Below are positions 6,082-13,171 of a stretch of DNA of 15,886 nucleotides, in pieces; position 1 is the first letter of the stretch, and each line of letters starts with the position of its first letter. The translations under genes and the position numbers were made by a program. Where the stretch lies: NCBI RefSeq assembly GCF_905233635.1, contig NZ_CAJODG010000069.1, forward strand, positions 1-15,886, given 5' to 3'. The stretch is from Selenomonas sp. AE3005 (GTDB lineage: Bacteria > Bacillota > Negativicutes > Selenomonadales > Selenomonadaceae). The notes beneath the pieces are model-generated. The model was not told the origin of the DNA. It did not search any database and saw only the letters and a list, made by a program, of their open reading frames with translations.

Positions 6082-8070
6082 ATGGGCATCAAGCAGAAGT
6101 TTATCCTGCTGGCAGGCGTAGTGGGCGTTATTCTGATGACGGTATCCCTGGCCGGTTACTACACGGCCTACAACAATTTGTCAGAGGCGGTGAACGCGGA
6201 AATTGTCGCCAATATCAATGCTGAACGTGAGTCCGTTGATGGCTGGCTGAAGGAAAAGGCCAAGCCTGTCACCTCACAGGCTGACTTGATGACGGAACTG
6301 GAAAAGGCTCCGTGGATGCAGCTTGACACCTTTGACATGCAGCTGCTCCTGAGCGTGGCTGCCTCGGATAAGGACATTCAGGAAATGACGCGCGGCGATG
6401 AAAACGGCATGTTCCTGCCTTTTTACAGCCCTGATGAAACGGGGAAAACTGACCCGCGTAAACGGCCGTGGTATGCGCAGGCCCGGGAGGCCGGCAAGAC
6501 TGTGTATACGGACGTATACAAGAGCAAGAGCACCGGTGACCTCGTTGTATCAGCTGTAGCACCGTTTTATGGGGAAAACAAGGAGTTCCGTGGGGCTATC
6601 TGCGGCGATATCACCCTGGCGGTGTTAAAAGAACAGGTACAGCGTATCAAATACCGTGACCAGGGAAATGGTTATATCATTGAAAAGACGGGCAAGCTGC
6701 TGGCTGCGTCCGGCAAGGAACAGCCGATGTCCGAGGCCAAGGATATAAAGGGCATAGGGGAAAAGCTGGATTCCATGTTCCAGAGCGGCAGCGGCTATTT
6801 TACCTTTGAGGACGCTGACGGGGTTAGCCAGGTGCTGGCTTATACCACAGTACCTACCACCGGCTGGCTTATCGCCATGGCGGTGCCGATGGATTATGTG
6901 TTTGGCCCTCTTAACCACATGCGTCTGGTATATGGCATCCTTACCGTGATTGGCTTTTTGCTGATAGTGGGCATGTGCTTTTACTTTGCACGCGGTATCA
7001 CCAGACCTATTGTGGCTCTGGAGGGGCAGGCAACGCAGCTGGCTGATGGCAACCTGCGGGTGAATAAGCTGCCCGTTACTTCCGGTGATGAAATCGGCTC
7101 CCTGACCAATGCCTTTAATACTATGCAGGAACACCTGCATGACCTCATTGCCAAGATGGCGGCTACCTCTGAGCAGGTGGCGGCCTCTTCCGAACAGCTC
7201 ACGGCTAATGCCCATCAGTCGGCAGACGCCTCTGTGCATGTAGCGGAAACCATCAGTGAGGTGTCCATGGGCATGGACCAGCAGCTCACTGATATTGGCG
7301 GTGCCAAGAAGAACGTGGACAGCGTGTTTGTGGATATCACCGCCATGACGGAAAAAACAAAGAAGGTTACGGCGGCAGCGCTGACTACGTCCGAGGCTGC
7401 CAAGCGCGGCGAACAGCTCATGCAGGACGCCACCACCAAGATGGCGCATATCGAAAAGAGTGTTATGAACTCTGCTAACGTGGTTAGAACTTTGGGTGAC
7501 AGCTCCCAGCAAATCGGCCAGATTGTCGAGGCGATTTCCGCTATTGCTGACCAGACCAACCTGCTGGCACTCAATGCGGCCATTGAGGCGGCCCGGGCCG
7601 GTGAGCATGGCCGTGGCTTTGCTGTTGTAGCCGATGAAGTCAGAAAGCTGGCGGCCGAGTCACAGGAGTCGGCTGAACAGATAAAGGCGCGTATCCTCAC
7701 GATTCAGAACGACACCGCCAATGCGGTAGCCGCTATGGAGGAAGGCAAGAACGAAGTCCAGTCCGGTGCTGAGGCTATCCGCACGGTGGGCGAGCAGTTC
7801 CAGGATATAATGAGTCAGGTCAACGGCATCAAAAATCAGATTGATGAGATTGGCGTATCGGTTCATTCCGTATCGGAAGGTGCCGGCAACATTGTCGAGG
7901 CGGTTGATTCCATCGATGGTATCAGCCGCAAGACCGCGGAGCACACGAATACGATTTCGTCCTCCACAGAGTCGCAGTCGGCCTCCAATGAAGAAATTGC
8001 CGCCGCGTCGCAGTCCCTGGCCCATTTGGCAGCAGATATGCAGGATGCCATCAATAAGTTTAAACTGTAA
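6082..8070 (+). CDS. Methyl-accepting chemotaxis protein with dCache sensor
   Basis: A 662-aa transmembrane chemoreceptor that would signal to CheA/CheW to bias flagellar rotation. Domains in order: membrane helix 1 (about 7-29); a periplasmic dCache sensor (about 35-275) with the RKRPWYAQA motif near residues 125-133 and a VVSAVAPFY segment typical of small-molecule-binding Cache domains; membrane helix 2 (about 281-303); HAMP (about 304-357); and the cytoplasmic four-helix signalling domain. The conserved hairpin tip is complete: ISAIADQTNLLALNAAIEAA, then RAGEHGRGFAVVADEVRKLA (about 485-525). No C-terminal CheR-binding pentapeptide is present (it ends INKFKL). The ligand cannot be told from sequence; amino or organic acids are common for this class. 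SD GGAAG precedes the ATG. Monocistronic: a terminator follows within 15 bases. Confidence 0.95.
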   Translation: MGIKQKFILLAGVVGVILMTVSLAGYYTAYNNLSEAVNAEIVANINAERESVDGWLKEKAKPVTSQADLMTELEKAPWMQLDTFDMQLLLSVAASDKDIQEMTRGDENGMFLPFYSPDETGKTDPRKRPWYAQAREAGKTVYTDVYKSKSTGDLVVSAVAPFYGENKEFRGAICGDITLAVLKEQVQRIKYRDQGNGYIIEKTGKLLAASGKEQPMSEAKDIKGIGEKLDSMFQSGSGYFTFEDADGVSQVLAYTTVPTTGWLIAMAVPMDYVFGPLNHMRLVYGILTVIGFLLIVGMCFYFARGITRPIVALEGQATQLADGNLRVNKLPVTSGDEIGSLTNAFNTMQEHLHDLIAKMAATSEQVAASSEQLTANAHQSADASVHVAETISEVSMGMDQQLTDIGGAKKNVDSVFVDITAMTEKTKKVTAAALTTSEAAKRGEQLMQDATTKMAHIEKSVMNSANVVRTLGDSSQQIGQIVEAISAIADQTNLLALNAAIEAARAGEHGRGFAVVADEVRKLAAESQESAEQIKARILTIQNDTANAVAAMEEGKNEVQSGAEAIRTVGEQFQDIMSQVNGIKNQIDEIGVSVHSVSEGAGNIVEAVDSIDGISRKTAEHTNTISSSTESQSASNEEIAAASQSLAHLAADMQDAINKFKL

Positions 8071-8083
8071 TAAGCAGCTGTTT

Positions 8084-8112
8084 TCCGGGGAGCCTTGAGC
8101 TTCCCGGATTTT
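8084..8112 (+). terminator. Terminator of the chemoreceptor gene
   Basis: TCCGGGGAGC (8084-8093) pairs with GCTTCCCGGA (8099-8108) over a 5-base loop with one G-U pair, followed by TTTT. The left end of repeat copy 1 begins at its last base. Confidence 0.8.
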
Positions 8113-8256
8113 ATAACGCCGTTGTTCCAGTTTTGCCATAGGCAAAACTTCCTCTTGGCGTTTCCCTAAAGGACTAGCTTCGCTTCGCAACGAGGCGGGA
8201 GATATGCTTCGTGCCTCCACCTGCTGAGGTGGGGGTCATTTTCTTGCCTCGTTATA
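8112..8256 (-). repeat. Palindromic repeat element, copy 1 (inverted relative to copy 2)
   Basis: A 145-bp element that recurs, inverted, at 9497-9638. Excluding two indels the copies differ at only 3 of 124 aligned positions. Ends are the 7-bp inverted repeat TATAACG/CGTTATA. Inside are a GTTTTGCC/GGCAAAAC hairpin (8130-8148) and an AGGTGG-type hairpin with tetraloop (about 8212-8233). Relative to copy 2 this copy has 21 extra bases (AGTCCTTT..., read on minus) and lacks 18 others. No transposase is present; this is MITE-like or RPE-like. Confidence 0.85.
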
Positions 8257-8291
8257 TTTTGCCTTTGGCAAAATCTGAACCACGGCGTTAT
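8256..8291 (+). repeat. Diverged partial copy of the repeat
   Basis: ATTTTGCC/GGCAAAAT hairpin (8256-8274) followed by CTGAACCACGGCGTTAT, matching the right end of the element (hairpin, CTGGAACAACGGCGTTATA) with a few substitutions, in the orientation of copy 2. It abuts copy 1 tail to tail, so the stretch 8112-8291 is a mosaic. Confidence 0.6.
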
Positions 8292-8314
8292 GCCGGGACA
8301 AGCCCGACGAAACA

Positions 8315-8355
8315 CTAAATTATCTATTTTGCCTCTAGCAAAATAGATAATTTAG
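8315..8355. repeat. Perfect 18-bp-stem hairpin
   Basis: CTAAATTATCTATTTTGC (8315-8332) and its exact reverse complement (8338-8355) flank the loop CTCTA. The inner TTTTGC/GCAAAA core matches the other hairpins of the repeat family. It ends at GCGTTATAAT, which supplies a possible -10 for corA. No T-run follows on either strand, so a classical terminator is unlikely. Confidence 0.75.
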
Positions 8356-8364
8356 CGTTATAAT
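8336..8364 (+). promoter_or_regulatory. Possible corA promoter at the repeat edge
   Basis: A consensus TATAAT stands at 8359-8364; the -35 position 17 bases earlier is TAGCAA (8336-8341), a poor match lying in the hairpin stem. If used, the transcript would start near 8371 and carry a leader of about 163 nt. Confidence 0.35.
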
Positions 8365-8370
8365 ACAGGT

Positions 8371-8533
8371 TGGAAAATTACTGACAGAAAGGCTGGTGAG
8401 GATAATGGACGATCACCCTGATACGGCAGAACCTAAGCGATGTACATTAAAAACATGGGGAGCTTACTCTGTTATCCTGACCGGTATACTGATTAGGGCG
8501 TGAGCAGGTTCCTCCCATAGAGAGGAGATAACC
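8371..8533 (+). promoter_or_regulatory. Structured corA leader with sequestered SD sites
   Basis: Two helices are visible. CTGGTGAGGATAA (8393-8405), which contains the SD and first base of the leader ORF, pairs with TTATCCTGACCGG (8472-8484) with one mismatch in 13. GGTT-CTCC (8507-8515) pairs with GGAG-AACC (8524-8533), hiding the corA SD GAGGAG directly before the ATG. CTCCCAT (8512-8518) can instead pair with ATGGGGAG (8455-8462) with one bulge, which would free the corA SD. Mutually exclusive folds of this kind suggest a cis-acting switch. It does not match the M-box, Mn2+ or NiCo riboswitch cores as I know them. Function is inference. Confidence 0.5.
8405..8503 (+). CDS. corA leader peptide (putative regulatory ORF)
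   Basis: A 32-codon ORF with SD GGTGAGG four bases before its ATG, ending 30 nt upstream of corA. The N terminus MDDHPDTAEP has four acidic residues and two prolines within ten, followed by basic KRCTLK and a hydrophobic stretch (WGAYSVILTGILI). Acidic/proline-rich starts in the mgtL leader (EPDP) are known to destabilise translating ribosomes at low Mg2+ and so couple Mg2+ to transporter expression; corL is a comparable corA leader ORF in enterobacteria. The analogy is mine and no homologue is recognised. The SD and ATG lie in a helix with the ORF's own 3' part. Alternatively it is a small membrane protein or merely a chance frame. Confidence 0.45.
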   Translation: MDDHPDTAEPKRCTLKTWGAYSVILTGILIRA

Positions 8534-9487
8534 ATGCTTGAAATTTACAAGTCCATGGAAAGTGGGCCGCTGGAGAAACTGACTCTAAAGACGCTGGAGT
8601 CAGGAGCCTGGATAAACATTGTGGACCCCACACCTTACGAGCTGAAAGTGGTCAGCAACCTCACAGAGGTTGACCCGGATTTTCTGCGCTCGGCACTCGA
8701 TGATGAGGAACGCTCTCATACTGATATCGAGGACGATTCCGTCATGGTTCTGACCAATGTGGCGGTGAACCGTGGCGATGACAGCTATGACGCTTTGCCG
8801 CTGGCCATTATCATCAGCGAGGACTACATCATTACCGTTTGCCTCGAGGAAACCCCGGTCATGGCTGAGTTCAACGAACGGACGGCTAAGCTCTTCCGTA
8901 CATATAAGAAAACCCGGTTCCTCTTTCAGATTCTGTATAAGTCCGCGACCTTCTACCTGCGCTACCTGCGTCAAATCAGCAAGCGCTCTGATGATATCGA
9001 AAACCAGCTGCGCCATGATATGAAAAACAGTGAAATCCTGCGCCTGCTCGAACTGCAAAAGGGCCTGACGTACTTCAACGCCGCTATCCGTTCTAATGGT
9101 GCGGTGCTTGATAAACTGCTGCGCATGCGTAAAAACCCGGCGCTGACGCCAATTCTCAAGGCCTACGAAGAGGACGAGGATTTGCTCGAGGACGTCATTA
9201 TCGAGAACAAGCAGGCCAAGGAAATGGTGGAGATGTACAGCAAGATTTTGGCCCGCATGGCTGATACTTTTACGTCTATCATTGCCAACAATCAGAACCT
9301 CGTGATGAAATTCCTGGCGGCGATGACGATTATCATTGCTATACCTACAGTAGTATCCAGTTTCTTTGGTATGAACGTGCCTGTGCCCTTTACGGAGAAC
9401 AGGTTCGGTTTCCTGTATATCATGCTGATAGCTTTCGGCATCAGCATTACCGGGGCGTATGCCTTATGGAAAAAAGATATGTTTTAA
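8534..9487 (+). CDS. corA: CorA-family divalent cation (Mg2+/Co2+) channel
   Basis: A 317-aa protein of normal CorA length. CorA forms a homopentameric channel for Mg2+ (also Co2+, Ni2+) in the cytoplasmic membrane. The large N-terminal cytoplasmic domain (1-~250) ends in the long stalk helix; two C-terminal membrane helices follow (about 255-276 and 291-312). The signature GMN lies between them at about 278-280 (FFGMNVPVPF), and the C terminus is basic (KKDMF), both as expected. SD GAGGAG lies 6 bases before the ATG but can be hidden in a hairpin with the leader. The gene is isolated between inverted copies of a repeat element, so gene plus leader is a unit that could have been moved or inverted by recombination between them. 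Confidence 0.95.
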   Translation: MLEIYKSMESGPLEKLTLKTLESGAWINIVDPTPYELKVVSNLTEVDPDFLRSALDDEERSHTDIEDDSVMVLTNVAVNRGDDSYDALPLAIIISEDYIITVCLEETPVMAEFNERTAKLFRTYKKTRFLFQILYKSATFYLRYLRQISKRSDDIENQLRHDMKNSEILRLLELQKGLTYFNAAIRSNGAVLDKLLRMRKNPALTPILKAYEEDEDLLEDVIIENKQAKEMVEMYSKILARMADTFTSIIANNQNLVMKFLAAMTIIIAIPTVVSSFFGMNVPVPFTENRFGFLYIMLIAFGISITGAYALWKKDMF

Positions 9488-9496
9488 ACTCATAAA

Positions 9497-9638
9497 TATA
9501 ACGAGGCAAGAAAATGTCCCCCACCTCAGCAGGTGGGGGCACGAATACCAAAACAGGCGGCGAGCATATCTCCCACCTCGTTGCGAAGCGAAGCTGAGGA
9601 AGTTTTGCCTATGGCAAAACTGGAACAACGGCGTTATA
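9497..9638 (+). repeat. Palindromic repeat element, copy 2
   Basis: A 142-bp element inverted relative to 8112-8256, with terminal TATAACG (9497-9503) and CGTTATA (9632-9638). It contains a perfect CCCCCACCT/AGGTGGGGG hairpin with tetraloop CAGC (about 9518-9539) and a GTTTTGCC/GGCAAAAC hairpin (9602-9620). It carries 18 bases absent from copy 1 (ATACCAAAACAGGCGGCG) and lacks a 21-base segment. A frame running through it encodes SLRSEAEEVLPMAKLEQRRY, and the same frame is open in copy 1. Confidence 0.85.
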
Positions 9639-9678
9639 AAAGCAGTACCAGAACCGGCGGTTCTGGTACTGCTTTTTT
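9638..9678. terminator. Bidirectional terminator between corA and oadA
   Basis: GCAGTACCAGAACC (9642-9655) pairs perfectly with 9659-9672 over a 3-base loop. T6 follows on the plus strand (9673-9678) and TTTTATA on the minus strand, so it can end both corA and the convergent oadA transcript. Confidence 0.9.
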
Positions 9679-9700
9679 GACTGGGAATATTTTCTTGGGG

Positions 9701-11089
9701 TTAGGAACGTTTGTAAGCCGTAACCTTCTGATAGTGTTTCTGGAAGAATTCTTCGGCCACCTGCGGGAAGAGGGCATAGGAGAGCACATCTTCTTCGGAG
9801 GGGTTGAGGAATCCTTTTTCCTTCAGTTCGGCCTCGAACTCGGCAAAGGTCTTGGCCTTTGCGTCCTCGATGGAGCAATCCTCGATGATGTCTTCGGGAG
9901 CAATGCCCAGCGTCTTGGTGAGGAAGTCGCGGTCGATAGCCACCGGCGTACGGCCGAATTTGCCGCGGGCCAGGTCCTTGAATTCTTTCGGAACCATCTT
10001 ATAGCGTTCACCGCTCATGACATTGAAGGTTGCCATGGTGCCCACAATCTGGGAAGACGGCGTAACGAGCGGCGGATAGCCAAGGTCTTTGCGGACGCGC
10101 GGCATTTCGTCGAGCAGTTCCTGATATTTGTCTTCCATGCCGGCTTCTTTGAGCTGGTTGGCCAGATTGGAGAGCATACCGCCCGGAATCTGGAAGTCCA
10201 GCACGTTGGGATTGATGTCAAAGTAGCCTTTGAGGTTGAATTCATTGATAATGCGTTTCTTCACTTCGAGGAAGTGCTTGGAAATCGGCGTGAGTTTCTG
10301 TACGTCGATACCCGTGTCATATTCCGTGCCTTCCAGAGCGCGGACCATGGTTTCCGTGCAGGGCTGGGAAGTGTCGGAGGAGAACGGCGCCAGAGCCGTA
10401 TCGATGATATCTACGCCGGCCTCAATAGCTTTGAGGTACGTAGCATGGCCGAAACCAGAGGTGCAGTGGGTATGCAGTTCCACAGGAATGTCGAGCGCTG
10501 CTTTCAGTTTCTTGACCAAATCTTCAGCAACATAAGGTTTCAAAAGACCGGACATATCCTTGATGCAGACGGAATGGCAGCCCATATCCTGCAGTTCTTT
10601 GGCCAGTTCCACGAATTTTTCGTTGGTGTGTACCGGGCTGATGGTGTAAACTAGGCACCCCTGTACTTCCGGCTTTTCCGGGCAGGCCAGCGCAGCTTCA
10701 ATAGCTACTTTCAGATTGCGGACATCGTTCAGGGCATCAAAGATACGGAATACGCCGACACCATGAGCAGAAGCATGGCGGACGAATTTTTCCACCACGT
10801 CATTGGAGTAGTGGTTATAGCCCAGCAGGTTCTGGCCGCGCAGGAGCATCTGAATCGGAGTGTTGAGGTTAGCCTTCAAAGTATCCAGACGTTCCCAAGG
10901 GTCTTCACCCAGGAAACGCAGGCAGGTATCAAAGGTAGCACCGCCCCATGCCTCCAAGGCTTTGTAGCCCACGGAATCCAGAGCTTTGAGCTGCGGGAGC
11001 ATATCTTCGATACGCATGCGGGTTGCACATAAAGATTGATGACCGTCGCGGAGTACGGTTTCCATAATCTTTACAGGTTTCTTTGCCAT
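9701..11089 (-). CDS. oadA: Carboxyltransferase subunit (oxaloacetate decarboxylase alpha / PycB type) without biotinyl domain
   Basis: A 462-aa protein of the PYC_OADA/HMGL-like carboxyltransferase family, which moves CO2 between carboxybiotin and pyruvate/oxaloacetate. Seen: RDGHQS at residues 14-19, the TIM-barrel metal site HTHCTSG (206-212), and the lysine of CIKDMSG (K177) that is carbamylated in the family. It stops after the PYC_OADA conserved region, whereas full OadA chains continue through a Pro/Ala linker into a biotin-binding MKM domain (about 590 aa). A separate biotin carrier and OadB/beta partner are therefore needed and are not in this window; transcarboxylase 5S-like use is possible. 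Start: the ATG at 11087-11089, about 10 bases from GAGGAG; a GTG at 11096-11098 is too close to that SD. Monocistronic, divergent from the ACT gene. Confidence 0.9.
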   Translation of the reverse strand: MAKKPVKIMETVLRDGHQSLCATRMRIEDMLPQLKALDSVGYKALEAWGGATFDTCLRFLGEDPWERLDTLKANLNTPIQMLLRGQNLLGYNHYSNDVVEKFVRHASAHGVGVFRIFDALNDVRNLKVAIEAALACPEKPEVQGCLVYTISPVHTNEKFVELAKELQDMGCHSVCIKDMSGLLKPYVAEDLVKKLKAALDIPVELHTHCTSGFGHATYLKAIEAGVDIIDTALAPFSSDTSQPCTETMVRALEGTEYDTGIDVQKLTPISKHFLEVKKRIINEFNLKGYFDINPNVLDFQIPGGMLSNLANQLKEAGMEDKYQELLDEMPRVRKDLGYPPLVTPSSQIVGTMATFNVMSGERYKMVPKEFKDLARGKFGRTPVAIDRDFLTKTLGIAPEDIIEDCSIEDAKAKTFAEFEAELKEKGFLNPSEEDVLSYALFPQVAEEFFQKHYQKVTAYKRS

Positions 11090-11237
11090 AACTAACACTC
11101 TCCTCTAAACTATAAATACATAAACCTTAGTTATGTTTATTATGACGTGATAAACTGAAAAAACGAAGTTCTTACAGCCATCAGACGGCGTGTATACAAG
11201 GTTTTTGGAGTATCACAATAATTAACATCACAAATAC

Positions 11238-11266
11238 AGTATAGGTACTAATTGGCAGAATGTCAA
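11238..11266 (-). promoter_or_regulatory. Promoter of oadA
   Basis: On the minus strand consensus TTGACA (11261-11266), a 17-base spacer and TATACT (11238-11243). Transcription from about 11231 gives a leader of about 140 nt. The leader DNA contains two TGTGAT repeats 15 bp apart just downstream of the start and an imperfect palindrome around 11133-11153 (GTTTAT/ATAAAC), possible but unproven regulator sites. Confidence 0.7.
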
Positions 11267-11353
11267 TGTAAAATGTGATTTTTTTCCCGTACTATAACCA
11301 TTTAGAATAATAAAAGTGTACTATTAAAAAGGGAAAGTTTTTCCGGGGAAGTA

Positions 11354-11382
11354 TTGGTTTTTTAGCGAGGCCTTGGTATAAT
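11354..11382 (+). promoter_or_regulatory. Promoter of the ACT-UPF0210 operon
   Basis: TTGGTT (11354-11359), 17 bases, and consensus TATAAT (11377-11382) on the plus strand, about 85 bases before the ATG. Between it and the gene, TTGTGT and ACACAA (about 11396-11427) form a loose inverted repeat that also contains a TTGACA; a second promoter or operator is possible. Nothing else is seen in the 11090-11466 intergenic stretch. Confidence 0.65.
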
Positions 11383-11466
11383 GAGAGAAGCTAATTTGTG
11401 TTGACACATTGTTCTATGTTTACACAATGGGCGGCTAAATTTGAAATTGTGAGGAGAAATGTGTAA

Positions 11467-11736
11467 ATGAAACTTGTAGTCACCGTAGTTGGAAAAGACC
11501 GTGTAGGCATCATTGCCATGGTCAGTCAGATTCTTGCCGAGAACAATGTCAACATTCTGTCAATCAATCAGAATATCCTCGATGGTTATTTCAATATGAT
11601 TCTGATTGCTGAAATCAGCAGCAGTAAAATCAAGCTGGTGGACCTGCAGCAGAAACTGAAGGAAAGCGGTCAGGAAATCAATGTGGATATCAAGGCACAG
11701 CACGCTGATATCTTTAATGTAATGCACAATATCTGA
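11467..11736 (+). CDS. ACT domain protein (UPF0237 family)
   Basis: An 89-aa single ACT domain: VVTVVGKDRVGIIAMVSQIL at the N terminus gives the beta-alpha start with the ligand-contacting Gly-Ile turn, and the SINQNILDGYFNMILIAEI segment gives strands 2 and 3. ACT domains bind amino acids or similar small ligands and regulate partners. In Firmicutes and Archaea this stand-alone protein is regularly encoded just upstream of the UPF0210 protein, as here (26 nt apart), so it probably senses a ligand for that partner. SD GAGGAGAAAT precedes the ATG. The ligand is unknown. Confidence 0.9.
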   Translation: MKLVVTVVGKDRVGIIAMVSQILAENNVNILSINQNILDGYFNMILIAEISSSKIKLVDLQQKLKESGQEINVDIKAQHADIFNVMHNI

Positions 11737-11762
11737 GCAGGCCTTACGAGGAGGAAAAATTT

Positions 11763-13124
11763 TTGATTAGTATAGATGATATCATCGAAACAAATGAGAT
11801 GATTACCGAAAATAAGCTGGACGTGCGTACCATCACGATGGGCATTTCCCTGCGTGACTGCGCGCACCCCAACATGGAGCAGTTCTGCCGTAATGTCTAT
11901 GACAAGATTACCAAATCGGCAGAGTTCCTGGTGAAAACTGGTGAGGATATCGAGGCGGAATACGGTATTCCCATTATTCACAAGCGCGTATCGGTTACGC
12001 CTATCGCCATCGCAGCTGACGCCTGCAAGACGGACACCTATGTGCCCGTGGCTGAGGCGATGGACAAAGCAGCCAAGGAAATCGGCGTCAACTTTATCGG
12101 CGGTTTTTCTGCCCTGGTGGAAAAGGGCTTTACCAATGGCGACCGTATCCTGATTAACTCCATTCCGCAGGCCCTGGCTACGACGGATGTAGTGTGCTCC
12201 TCGGTAAACCTCGGTTCCACCAAGACCGGTATCAACATGGACTGCGTCCGCGAAATGGGTGAGGTCATCAAGCGTACAGCGGAGCTTACCCGCGATAATG
12301 ACGCTTTGGGCTGTGCCAAGCTCGTAGTGTTCTGCAACGCTCCCGGGGATAACCCCTTTATGGCCGGTGCTTTCCACGGTGTCAGTGAGGCTGACAAGGT
12401 GGTAAGCGTGGGCGTCAGCGGCCCCGGCGTAGTAAAACATGCTTTGGAGGCCAAGAAGGGTGCTGACTTTACAGAAGTCGCTGAAACCATCAAGAAAACG
12501 GCCTTTAAGATTACCCGTGTCGGCCAGCTGGTGGCCCGGGAGGCCTCCAAGCGTCTGGGCGTGCCCTTTGGCATTATTGACCTGTCACTGGCACCGACGC
12601 CGGCTGTGGGTGACAGCGTGGCCCGTATCATTGAGGAAATGGGCATTGAGTCCTGCGGTGCTCCGGGTACGACGGCAGCTCTGGCCCTCTTGAATGACGC
12701 CGTGAAAAAGGGCGGCCTGATGGCATCTTCACACGTGGGCGGCCTGTCCGGTGCCTTTATCCCCGTCAGCGAGGACGAAGGCATGATTAACGCCATCAAG
12801 ACTGGCAGTCTGTCGCTGGAAAAACTGGAGGCTATGACCTGTGTCTGCTCCGTCGGCCTGGATATGATTGCTATCGAAGGCGACACTTCCGCTGCGACAA
12901 TTTCCGGCATTATCGCTGATGAGGCAGCTATCGGCATGATTAACAACAAGACCACGGCTGTCCGCGTTATCCCCGTACCGGGCAAGAAGGTCGGGGATAT
13001 GGTAGAATTTGGCGGCCTGCTGGGTTACTGCCCAATTGTGCCGGTGAAGAACGATTACAGCTCGGCGGCGTTTATCGCCCGCGGCGGCCGTATTCCGGCA
13101 CCGATTCGCAGTCTGACCAATTAA
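11763..13124 (+). CDS. PFL-family protein (UPF0210/DUF711)
   Basis: A 453-aa protein of the UPF0210 family, whose members resemble pyruvate formate-lyase in fold by annotation but have no proven reaction. Family landmarks: DIIETNEMI at the start, TITMGISLRDCA (about 22-33), the ALATTDVVCSSVNLGSTKTG region, and the Gly-rich SSHVGGLSGAFIPVSEDEGM. It begins at TTG (11763-11765), supported by GAGGAGG 9-10 bases upstream and by the expected family N terminus; the first internal ATG would cut off conserved residues. No GlyR-type glycyl radical motif is obvious. Co-transcribed with the ACT gene. The 3' flank has a weak ATGGAGC/GCTCCAT hairpin (13131-13153) without a T-run, so read-through into nth is likely. 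Confidence 0.9.
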   Translation: MISIDDIIETNEMITENKLDVRTITMGISLRDCAHPNMEQFCRNVYDKITKSAEFLVKTGEDIEAEYGIPIIHKRVSVTPIAIAADACKTDTYVPVAEAMDKAAKEIGVNFIGGFSALVEKGFTNGDRILINSIPQALATTDVVCSSVNLGSTKTGINMDCVREMGEVIKRTAELTRDNDALGCAKLVVFCNAPGDNPFMAGAFHGVSEADKVVSVGVSGPGVVKHALEAKKGADFTEVAETIKKTAFKITRVGQLVAREASKRLGVPFGIIDLSLAPTPAVGDSVARIIEEMGIESCGAPGTTAALALLNDAVKKGGLMASSHVGGLSGAFIPVSEDEGMINAIKTGSLSLEKLEAMTCVCSVGLDMIAIEGDTSAATISGIIADEAAIGMINNKTTAVRVIPVPGKKVGDMVEFGGLLGYCPIVPVKNDYSSAAFIARGGRIPAPIRSLTN

Positions 13125-13171
13125 AGATAAATGGAGCTGCTTGGCGGCTCCATTAGTATTAGGAGAGCATT

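Noticed and set aside
7660..8220. Minus-strand frame of 186 codons spanning repeat copy 1 and the chemoreceptor 3' end
   Set aside because: Antisense to the conserved signalling domain; only the repeat-encoded part recurs elsewhere. Used as evidence about the repeat, not as a gene.
8371..8533. M-box (Mg2+) riboswitch ahead of corA
   Set aside because: GGTGAGG resembles part of the M-box core, but the following conserved segments (GCUCCU..., GCUGCUGCCC, GACGCCAAUGGGU) are missing, and here GGTGAGG is better explained as the leader ORF's SD.
9533..10654. Long plus-strand open frame (373 codons) opposite oadA
   Set aside because: It begins inside repeat copy 2 and then runs antisense to oadA, whose motifs are fully conserved; no family features and no SD. 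A shadow frame.
12038..12985. Minus-strand frame of 315 codons opposite UPF0210
   Set aside because: Ser/Thr/Ala/Pro-rich composition typical of an antisense shadow, no SD, and the plus strand holds a conserved family protein.
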